Source: a bacterium (GTDB taxonomy: Bacteria > UBA9089 > CG2-30-40-21 > SBAY01). Taken from it: DNA of 6,001 nucleotides. The notes under the pieces are model-generated. The model made no database searches, had not been told where the DNA came from, and worked only from the letters and a program-made list of their open reading frames with translations. Location of the stretch: contig JBFLYA010000225.1 of NCBI GenBank assembly GCA_040757115.1, positions 1 through 6,001 on the forward strand. The letters run 5' to 3'. Each line of letters starts with the position of its first letter. Position 1 is the stretch's first letter. The position numbers were made by a program, and so were the translations under genes. Positions 1 through 5,328 of this stretch are shown here, piece after piece.

Positions 1-1
1 T

Positions 2-104
2 AAAAAAATTGAAATTAATAGAAACTAATAGAAATTTATGGAAATTTGTTGTTTTCCACAATCAATTTCTACCTATTTCTATAAATTTCAATCTATTTCT
101 ATTA
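2..104. repeat. Long AT-rich palindrome made of 10-bp phased repeats; possible operon terminator
   Basis: The left arm (about 8-52) has GAAA at 11, 21, 31 and 41, an exact 10-bp period. The right arm (about 60-104) carries complementary TTTCT/TTTCA units at the same period, and the arms are separated by roughly 8 bases (TTTTCCAC). Aligned by hand, the arms match at about 33 of 45 positions, with the GAAAT blocks conserved and the spacers varied. Read on the minus strand, it follows the last gene of the operon and ends in seven T (complement of 2-8), so a factor-independent terminator is possible. The stem is almost free of GC, which argues against a classical one. Bases 105-171, between the palindrome and the formyltransferase stop, hold only a short CTTATCTCC repeat. 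The repeat structure is directly visible; the terminator role is inferred. Confidence 0.7.
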
Positions 105-171
105 TCTTATCTCCATATCACTCTTATCTCCTTATCCCCTTTCTTACACTTTTGATATATAGCCTGAACGG

Positions 172-948
172 TTACAATTTTTCTTCCAGAATCCTCTTTA
201 ATTTCTCATGCATGATATACCATATTTTTCCTTCTGCAGGGTTTTGGGGTGTAGGTTTTATTTCATTATTGAGTAATTTTTCAACACATTCTGCCATCAA
301 TCTGAAGACAAAATCAAATCCACGCTGGCGAATTTCTTCGATTGACTTACAACCTTCCAAACTGAATGGTTTTTGATATAAAATATCTCCAGTATCAATT
401 CCACGGTCCATAAAATGTATCGTCCCAATTGTCTCATCATTATTAAGATATGCCCATTCGATGACATTCATCCCACGATATTTTGGTAAAAAGCCGGCAT
501 GGGCATTAACTACCTTTAGATTGGGGATATTGAGGATGATTTCTTTCACAATTCCCACGCTAAATGCTATTAAGATGTTTATCTGTAGTTCTTTAATGAG
601 ATTGGCACATTTGTTGGTGTTTAAATAATTAACAGAATAAACAGGAACATTGTTTTTAACTGCCCATTCATAGATAGAAATTCGTTCCTGCTCTGGTATT
701 TCATTTTTTCCCTTTGGGATTTCCTTTGTTTTATTTTCTTTAATCAACCCTGATTTAACCATTATTTTCCTGAAAATCCCTAATCCTTCTGTCTTAAGTT
801 GAAGTTTGAGAGAATTTAGTAGATTTTGTCCTTGTTTTCTTTTGACAAGAATTATGGCAGAAACAGGAATATGGCGTTTTTCAAATTCTTTAAGCACGGT
901 TATGCTGGCGCGATTATAAGCTCCGCGAGTGATTAATCCAATTCTCAT
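172..948 (-). CDS. Formyltransferase-family protein, probably sugar-nucleotide N-formyltransferase-like
   Basis: This 258-residue protein has the Formyl_trans_N (PF00551) catalytic signature. It shows N148-A-H150 followed by the LPKYRG loop (154-159), then DRGIDTGDIL (181-190), where D185 aligns with the catalytic Asp of Fmt and PurN. The Asn-His-Asp triad is therefore intact, and N10-formyltetrahydrofolate is the expected donor. An N-terminal Rossmann-like strand (RIGLIT) comes first, then an unusual lysine-rich stretch at about 36-90 before the conserved core. It lacks the C-terminal OB domain of methionyl-tRNA formyltransferase (about 315 aa), so it is unlikely to be Fmt. With deacetylase and glycosyltransferase neighbours, formylation of an amino sugar is the best guess, comparable to the VioF/WbkC type; the substrate is unproven. 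The start overlaps the upstream stop by 4 nt (ATGA), and it is the last gene of the run. Confidence 0.85.
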   Translation of the reverse strand: MRIGLITRGAYNRASITVLKEFEKRHIPVSAIILVKRKQGQNLLNSLKLQLKTEGLGIFRKIMVKSGLIKENKTKEIPKGKNEIPEQERISIYEWAVKNNVPVYSVNYLNTNKCANLIKELQINILIAFSVGIVKEIILNIPNLKVVNAHAGFLPKYRGMNVIEWAYLNNDETIGTIHFMDRGIDTGDILYQKPFSLEGCKSIEEIRQRGFDFVFRLMAECVEKLLNNEIKPTPQNPAEGKIWYIMHEKLKRILEEKL

Positions 949-2150
949 TTAAGAATCTCCTCTTTTAATTGTTTTATAATCCTGTCTTCTAATATCAGTG
1001 CATCTACGAAATATTTTGTTGCCCAACTGGGGTAAGAAAAGATACGATAGTCGCCCCAGATAGGGTGTGAACCCTTTATTCCTGCTTGTATTCCTTTATC
1101 AGAGGAATTTAGAACCTGCGTCGAAATGAGGAAATCATTCATTTTTAATGAGGCATTCAAATATTTAAAATCTTTAGTCTTTTCAAATAACCTCATCCAG
1201 ATAATTGACATCTGAGCACAGCCGGTTAAACAACAAGAAGTAACGGTTGGTTTCCAATCAGAATTATATCTTCCTTTTAAAGACTTATCAATCTCAAATC
1301 TTTTTAAAAGGGCATCAGCCGAGATTGTAGCTTTTTCAATATATCTTTGCTCATTTAATAGAATGCCTGATTCTAAAAGTCCCTCAATGGTATATCCAAT
1401 GGTATGAGTAAGTGGCTCAAAATTTCTTTTTGGGCTATTATCACAATCTTTAAACCAGCCATTTTCCTGTTGTAGTGTTAGTGCCCATTCGATATTTTTT
1501 CTTGCGGCTTGTCGGTATTTATCTTCTTGATTTATCTGATAAAATTCTAACAATGGCAAATCAACCCTTGTATCATAGACCCGCACAATATCTAAATAGA
1601 CATATTGTCTCCAGGCACCATCATCATCTTGAACTGCACATATCCAATCAGCCGCCTTTTTAGCCGCATTATAATATTTTAAATCATTCGTTTCTTTATA
1701 AGCCCTGGTTAAACCCTGGAGTATCTGGCCTGTATTAAACACTGTAGGTTTAGCTCCTCGACCAACATATCCCCCTTGAAAGGCACCATTTTCCATCTGG
1801 ATGGAAAGTTCAAAATCAGCCATTTTAATGGCACGATTTCTTATTTCCTTATATGAGGTCAGGTGATAATAATCAAAGAAGGTAGGGATAATATAACCGG
1901 TTACCTCCGGGTAAGAACTTGACCAACCTTTATCAAAGAAATATGTTGCCACTCCACCATCACCCGTTGTATCCTGGGCTCGACACAACCAATTTATGGC
2001 CGCATCTATATATTTTGTATTTGTCTGGTAATCATCCCGTTCAGGTTTTATTAATAACCAGTCGTGATAGATTATCTTAAATCGGGCTGGATAAATTAAA
2101 TTGCGGACCATTGCTATTCCAAATTTAATCTTTTGTTTAATACCATCCAT
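945..2150 (-). CDS. Alpha/alpha-toroid protein with QxxxGxW-like repeats, function unknown
   Basis: This 401-residue protein has no visible signal peptide or membrane segment. It is built of helical-hairpin repeats that each end in a Q-x-x-x-G turn: Q59..G63, Q118..G122 (F124), Q174..G178-A-W180 and Q227..G231-W-F233, spaced 53-59 residues apart. A further degenerate unit begins near Q345 and runs to HPIWGDY (362-368). This resembles the QW turns of terpene-cyclase/prenyltransferase toroids and the barrels of six-hairpin glycosidases and AGE or C5-epimerase-like enzymes. Other conserved-looking stretches are the SCCLTG segment (305-310) and the YDTRVDLPLLEFY region (192-204). No catalytic residue set can be assigned. 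Its position between a deacetylase and a formyltransferase suggests it acts on a glycan or lipid-linked glycan, either as a lyase, hydrolase or epimerase or as a binding scaffold. The start is supported by a strong Shine-Dalgarno site. The fold is fairly sure, the activity is not. Confidence 0.75.
   Translation of the reverse strand: MDGIKQKIKFGIAMVRNLIYPARFKIIYHDWLLIKPERDDYQTNTKYIDAAINWLCRAQDTTGDGGVATYFFDKGWSSSYPEVTGYIIPTFFDYYHLTSYKEIRNRAIKMADFELSIQMENGAFQGGYVGRGAKPTVFNTGQILQGLTRAYKETNDLKYYNAAKKAADWICAVQDDDGAWRQYVYLDIVRVYDTRVDLPLLEFYQINQEDKYRQAARKNIEWALTLQQENGWFKDCDNSPKRNFEPLTHTIGYTIEGLLESGILLNEQRYIEKATISADALLKRFEIDKSLKGRYNSDWKPTVTSCCLTGCAQMSIIWMRLFEKTKDFKYLNASLKMNDFLISTQVLNSSDKGIQAGIKGSHPIWGDYRIFSYPSWATKYFVDALILEDRIIKQLKEEILK
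957..963 (-). promoter_or_regulatory. Ribosome binding site of the formyltransferase gene
   Basis: AGAGGAG on the minus strand lies 8 bases before the ATG at 948. It sits inside the 3' end of the toroid gene, as expected for coupled translation, and supports the chosen start. Confidence 0.75.
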
Positions 2151-2158
2151 CAGTTAGA

Positions 2159-2167
2159 ACCTCCTTT
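2159..2167 (-). promoter_or_regulatory. Strong ribosome binding site of the toroid gene
   Basis: AAAGGAGGT on the minus strand is a near-perfect anti-Shine-Dalgarno complement, 8 bases before the ATG at 2150. It lies just outside the mobile element and the target duplication. Before insertion it would have been inside the last codons of the deacetylase gene (Lys-Gly-Gly), so it is the original coupled site and was not brought in by the element. Confidence 0.85.
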
Positions 2168-2170
2168 CGG

Positions 2171-2179
2171 GACTTTTAT
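2171..2179. repeat. Target-site duplication, left copy
   Basis: GACTTTTAT (ATAAAAGTC on the minus strand) is repeated perfectly at 2573-2581, just outside the two ends of the 393-bp element. The identity extends two more bases (TA), because the element's own end also begins with TA. Confidence 0.8.
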
Positions 2180-2194
2180 TAGAATTCTGCAAAA
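2180..2194 (+). repeat. Terminal inverted repeat, left end of the element
   Basis: TAGAATTCTGCAAAA. It pairs with the complement of 2558-2572 with two mismatches (AA against GG at positions 4-5), and the core TTCTGCAAAA is identical. Confidence 0.8.
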
Positions 2195-2260
2195 CCAAGG
2201 AACTATAGTTTTTAAGCGGGTATTTAAAACCTCTATTTTTATCAATTTCCTCCAAAGAGC

Positions 2261-2297
2261 AAAATGCAAAAAGCAAATATAAAAATTACATATCAAA
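2261..2297 (+). repeat. Internal inverted repeat, left arm, flanking the four-helix-bundle remnant
   Basis: AAAATGCAAAA (2261-2271) is an exact inverted match to TTTTGCATTTT at 2489-2499. The adjacent 16-base block at 2282-2297 matches the complement of 2477-2492 at 15 of 16 positions. The arms lie well inside the terminal repeats and border the coding remnant closely. This resembles the pairing ends that let 23S rRNA intervening sequences fold as a stem. The sequence match is direct; the link to intervening sequences is inferred. Confidence 0.6.
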
Positions 2298-2304
2298 ATG
2301 TAAA
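2276..2304 (-). promoter_or_regulatory. Possible sigma70-type promoter inside the element, directed at the toroid gene
   Basis: On the minus strand, TTTACA (complement of 2299-2304) and TATATT (complement of 2276-2281) are exactly 17 bases apart. Each matches five of six bases of the consensus -35 and -10 boxes. Transcription would start near 2269 and run toward the toroid and formyltransferase genes. Such matches are common by chance in DNA this AT-rich, and the boxes overlap the internal repeats, so this is a hypothesis only. Confidence 0.3.
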
Positions 2305-2305
2305 A

Positions 2306-2497
2306 TTATCTCTTTCCTTTCAGCGTTAAAATACTTGAAGCAAAGATATTACCAAATTCCTCCAACTCTTTGAGAAACCGTGCTACTTTCTCTGGTTTAG
2401 CATGTTTACTATCACGAAGTAATGCAAGCCATAACTTACTTTCGTTAACAGTCTTTTCTCGAAGTCCTTTTTGAAATTTGATTTGTAATTTTGCATT
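2306..2497 (-). pseudogene. Four-helix-bundle (S23, 23S rRNA intervening-sequence) protein, C-terminal remnant
   Basis: The minus-strand frame ending in TAA at 2306-2308 encodes a stretch starting KGLREKTVNESKLWLALLRD, followed by an acidic/basic helix and ending in IFASSILTLKGKR. This is the pattern of the last two helices of the S23/IVP four-helix-bundle family (PF05635, TIGR02436), including the E-S-K-x-W-L segment and a final IxASSI helix. The usual first half, with its G-S-x-A-N-I-A-E-like region, is absent. The frame instead enters low-complexity AAATTACAAATC-type DNA and meets a stop at 2498-2500, with no in-frame ATG. Family members are about 115-130 aa and only about 55 recognisable residues remain, so it is treated as a truncated relic. 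It sits inside the mobile element, bordered by inverted repeats. Confidence 0.75.
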
Positions 2498-2499
2498 TT
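2477..2499 (-). repeat. Internal inverted repeat, right arm
   Basis: This is the partner of 2261-2297: TTTTGCATTTT at 2489-2499 is an exact inverted match, and 2477-2492 matches 15 of 16. It marks the point where recognisable S23 coding sequence gives way to low-complexity DNA. The adjoining 2503-2517 adds two TATTTGAT-type units. Confidence 0.6.
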
Positions 2500-2557
2500 A
2501 ATATTTGATATTTGATTTAATTTCAGGTCTAACTCTCAGTTATCTCTCCTAATCCTA

Positions 2558-2572
2558 TTTTGCAGAACCCTA
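2558..2572 (-). repeat. Terminal inverted repeat, right end of the element
   Basis: On the minus strand this reads TAGGGTTCTGCAAAA. Its first three bases are the present stop codon of the deacetylase gene, so the element end overlaps that coding sequence. Confidence 0.8.
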
Positions 2573-4276
2573 GACTTTTATTAAAAATTCCTTTGTCGCC
2601 TCTTTGGTGATTAACATACATTCCGTCTCGGATAAAGGGTGAAGGTCACACTTAACCCCCTCAATGGCAAGATTTTTTAAATTAATATTACTGAGTTTAA
2701 AAGAAAAATCTCTTTCTATGAGTATGTCAGAAATACATCTATACTCAAATCTGTCTTCTTTTATTATTCTAACCGCTTCACGCCTTTTCCACCACTGAAT
2801 AATATCCTGACATAATCTCACATAAATTTTATTCTCAGATAACCATTCTAATATCTCTTCATATATTCTTTCCCGGCCTGGATTTTCTTTTTCATTAAAT
2901 CCCTGTTGATGCCAGAGAATTATACCTAATCCATTATAGTTTTTAGCCATTTCCAATAACCTTTTGATATTGGTTAATGCTTCATCTGGGGAGTATTTCT
3001 GATAAGTAAATAATGTCGTATCCATAATTATCAGTGGTAACTCGATTAATGGCAATTTTTTATTCTCTTTAATATGATAAAGATACAAAGGGAAACTGCA
3101 TCCTGTTCGGAATCCTTCATGGTCAGCATAGCCAACCGTAGTATCATATTCAAAACCTGCCTCTGTATAAACTTGCCATGTGACCTCCGGATTAAATCTT
3201 AGATAATGACCTCTAATGCCGTTGATAGGATAACTTGATATTTTCTCAACTCGCTTCTTTTCACATAAAACTTGATTGTGCCTATTATAAGAATCATAAC
3301 TTGCGTGTAATCCAATCTCAAATCCTTGTTGACTAATTTCTTTAACAATATTTTTTAGTTTTTTATTTCTGATTTTATATGTACTATTATCTGCTAATAG
3401 ATAAAAGGAAGAGAGATAGCCGTATTGTTTTTCTAATCGGACTATTTTCTCAAAATTCCAGTAAGGGTCCTCATATCGCAAGCAATTATAAATCTCTAAT
3501 ATTCCATTTTGAATCCATTGATATTTACATTTTAGAGTTCCGACGATTATCTCTCTTATTCCTTTTTCCCATAGTTTCCATTTCTGAATATCGTCCACAT
3601 CATGCGTTAAACAAACTGCTGATATTCTTCCTTCTGGCCAGTACCACTTCTGAACGAGAACCTCTTTTTGCCTCTTTGCACAATATAAAAATATTTGCTG
3701 TAAGAAGGTTAGATAAATGCTGACAATCGGTGTTTCAACAAGTTTATCCAACATACTGTAAGAAGATAAGAACCTATCGTGAATATCTCTTTTAAGTGAT
3801 AGAATTTGCTCCTGACATGTCACTAAATAGAATGTCGAGGCAATAATATCAATTTTAATGTCTATTATGGTTACATTCCCCTGTTGTCTGGTAGATAAAA
3901 TATCATTATCAAAACAAAGATTTTCAGCGTCAAGATAAGTAATTTTTTTTAAAATTTCTGATAAGAATTTATTTTCTAAAGTAACGATTTCCTGCCAATA
4001 GGATTGTGTTTTATCTTTATCCAGCTTAGACTTGAAAAGGGAACGAAGCGATATAAATTCTTGACTACAAGGGATATTGACAATTATTCCTGTTTTTTCA
4101 AGACAATTGGGAAGACTGTCTCCATAATTTATTATCAACAAAGGGTTAGTTTTAATAAGTTCCTTATGATTAGAAGAAACAACATAAGAAATCCCTATGG
4201 TATTAAGTAATATCTCAAATACATAGGTAATCTCGTTATCAATTGCAGAATCCCAGTTTTTATATATTCCAATCAT
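2570..4276 (-). CDS. Polysaccharide deacetylase (NodB-like/CE4-type) with large N-terminal domain
   Basis: This 568-residue protein has an N-terminal region of about 200 residues without catalytic motifs, then a deacetylase domain at roughly 215-500. It begins with T224-H-D-V-D228, the variant of the metal/catalytic-base motif (TFDDG in classical CE4). H324 in GLHASYD (322-328) follows, then R355-G-H-Y-L-R-F361 and W455-H456 near the end of the barrel. These match the deacetylases of surface-polysaccharide clusters rather than classical chitin deacetylases. The last 60-70 residues look like a small beta-rich appendage. Expected reaction: removal of N- or O-acyl groups from a sugar. No signal peptide is visible, suggesting a cytoplasmic lipid-linked or nucleotide-linked substrate. 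The start overlaps the acyltransferase stop (ATGA), and its own Shine-Dalgarno is weak, pointing to coupling. The 3' end is truncated by six codons through the inserted element; the catalytic motifs are untouched. Confidence 0.85.
   Translation of the reverse strand: MIGIYKNWDSAIDNEITYVFEILLNTIGISYVVSSNHKELIKTNPLLIINYGDSLPNCLEKTGIIVNIPCSQEFISLRSLFKSKLDKDKTQSYWQEIVTLENKFLSEILKKITYLDAENLCFDNDILSTRQQGNVTIIDIKIDIIASTFYLVTCQEQILSLKRDIHDRFLSSYSMLDKLVETPIVSIYLTFLQQIFLYCAKRQKEVLVQKWYWPEGRISAVCLTHDVDDIQKWKLWEKGIREIIVGTLKCKYQWIQNGILEIYNCLRYEDPYWNFEKIVRLEKQYGYLSSFYLLADNSTYKIRNKKLKNIVKEISQQGFEIGLHASYDSYNRHNQVLCEKKRVEKISSYPINGIRGHYLRFNPEVTWQVYTEAGFEYDTTVGYADHEGFRTGCSFPLYLYHIKENKKLPLIELPLIIMDTTLFTYQKYSPDEALTNIKRLLEMAKNYNGLGIILWHQQGFNEKENPGRERIYEEILEWLSENKIYVRLCQDIIQWWKRREAVRIIKEDRFEYRCISDILIERDFSFKLSNINLKNLAIEGVKCDLHPLSETECMLITKEATKEFLIKV
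2573..2581. repeat. Target-site duplication, right copy
   Basis: GACTTTTAT is identical to 2171-2179. On the minus strand it encodes the last three codons before the stop (Ile-Lys-Val) of the deacetylase, so it is the original gene sequence and the left copy is the duplicate. Confidence 0.8.
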
Positions 4277-5328
4277 TTATATCTACCCACTAAAAAAAGT
4301 TTTATCTGACTTTTAATTTCATTTATATTTTGAGATATGGCTAAAGCGATAGAATTTATCTTACTTACCGCAAAATAATGTTTGAGTTCTCCACCAAATC
4401 CTCTTTTAAATTTTTCAATTGAGGGAGTATTAGCTCCGACAAGGTCGAACTCTTTAATCTTCCCTGAAAGATGCTCAAAAACTGTCCAGAAGGTTAATGA
4501 TGCTCCACCACTACTGCGTAAAGTCGGGTGACTCGCTCCAAATAGATAATAGGCTCTTTTATTATCCGTAACAATGAATACCCCGGCGATTAATTCCCGA
4601 TTAACATCTCTTGCAAAATACATCTGAGCCTGATTTAGTGATTTTAGTTTTGTATAGACATTTGCCATCAATTCTGGTGAAGAAGGTTGTAGTCCCTGTT
4701 TTTTATAAGTAACTTCATAAAGTTGATAGAACTCATCAATGTCTTCTTGTGGAGTAACCTCGATATTCTCTTTCCTTGCCTTTTTTATATTACGAATAGT
4801 TGTGGACTCCATATTATCCCAGACATAGCTCAAATCTTCTATGTTGATGATATAAGTATATCTCACTTCATGGGTAAAGTTATTCCATGTAAATGGTCTA
4901 ATATCCTCATAGGAGATATGATGAGCCATAGTTATTTTATCGTAAGTCTTTATGAGTTCTGGAATTATAGTGTTAGCCACATCTCGTTGCAGGGTAATGC
5001 GTTTTTTATAGCTCAGAGATGATGGGTCTTTACATAATATCCCTCCATAGGGCGTAAATTTTGGGATAAAGATATATTTGAATCTTTTTTCCTTTCGTTC
5101 GACAAAAGATATCCCTCCAATTAGTTCATCTCCTTTATAGCAGGTTAAAATTTTAAACTCACCACTTAAAGAGGTTATAATTTCTAACCATTTAGAAGAA
5201 GAAAATATAGTTCCTTGAGGTGATTTTTGGACGAATTCATCCCATTTATCATATTCATCTTTTCCTAAATATCGTGTCGTATATTTCTCCTCAACACTTT
5301 CCTCAATGGATAATTCATTACTCTCCAT
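4273..5328 (-). CDS. FemAB-like/GNAT acyltransferase (Acetyltransf_6 type)
   Basis: This 351-residue protein has the double-GNAT layout of FemAB-like proteins. An N-terminal half contains FSSSKWLEI (42-50) and a P-x-F-T-P-Y-G-G-I segment (89-97). A C-terminal half (about 165-320) has the basic RNIKKARK motif (179-186), a GNAT-like beta core (AGVFIV, 248-253), FDLVGAN (294-300) and KFKRGFGGELKHYF (306-319). The last two are hallmarks of the PF13480 BioF2-like domain and of FemX-type proteins. Relatives transfer acyl or aminoacyl groups to amines, on peptidoglycan precursors or surface sugars. Here the cluster favours a glycan amine, but donor and acceptor are unknown. The protein is soluble by sequence. 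The start at 5328 follows AAAAGGA at normal spacing and lies inside the glycosyltransferase gene, an 11-nt overlap. The stop overlaps the deacetylase start by 4 nt. Confidence 0.85.
   Translation of the reverse strand: MESNELSIEESVEEKYTTRYLGKDEYDKWDEFVQKSPQGTIFSSSKWLEIITSLSGEFKILTCYKGDELIGGISFVERKEKRFKYIFIPKFTPYGGILCKDPSSLSYKKRITLQRDVANTIIPELIKTYDKITMAHHISYEDIRPFTWNNFTHEVRYTYIINIEDLSYVWDNMESTTIRNIKKARKENIEVTPQEDIDEFYQLYEVTYKKQGLQPSSPELMANVYTKLKSLNQAQMYFARDVNRELIAGVFIVTDNKRAYYLFGASHPTLRSSGGASLTFWTVFEHLSGKIKEFDLVGANTPSIEKFKRGFGGELKHYFAVSKINSIALAISQNINEIKSQIKLFLVGRYK

Larger units (their letters stand above)
2180..2572. mobile_element. 393-bp MITE-like non-autonomous element inserted at the 3' end of the deacetylase gene
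   Basis: The ends form a terminal inverted repeat: TAGAATTCTGCAAAA on the plus strand at 2180-2194 against TAGGGTTCTGCAAAA on the minus strand at 2572-2558, 13 of 15 matching. Perfect 9-bp duplications flank both ends. No transposase is encoded; the inside holds a broken four-helix-bundle gene, internal inverted repeats and low-complexity AAATGCAAAA-type DNA. Removing the element and one duplicate joins the deacetylase frame (…L-I-K-V) to P-K-G-G-S-N and a TGA that shares its A with the toroid ATG. The current TAG stop of the deacetylase comes from the element's terminal TAG. A helper transposase elsewhere is implied. A 9-bp duplication fits several DDE transposase families, but I cannot name one. 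Confidence 0.82.

Noticed and set aside
1-104. Short regular repeats as a CRISPR array
   Set aside because: The units are about 10 bp with no spacers of 25-40 bp, and they form inverted arms around a centre.
38-376. Plus-strand open frame of 112 codons
   Set aside because: It runs antisense through the formyltransferase 3' end and the palindrome, is rich in Ser, Phe, Ile and Tyr as expected from the complement of AT-rich coding DNA, and has no domain pattern.
2530-2542. TAACT-CTC-AGTTA hairpin as a transcription terminator
   Set aside because: The stem is only five base pairs with no following T run, too weak to support a terminator.
2170-2582. 11-bp target duplication instead of 9 bp
   Set aside because: Eleven bases are identical, but the extra TA is also the first two bases of the inverted repeat at both ends. 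The symmetrical reading is a 9-bp duplication with ends starting TAG.
3379-3723. Plus-strand open frame inside the deacetylase gene
   Set aside because: It lies antisense to the catalytic domain of a convincing gene and has no recognisable motif. The similar frames at 1475-1663, 4004-4210 and 4723-5022 were dropped for the same reason.
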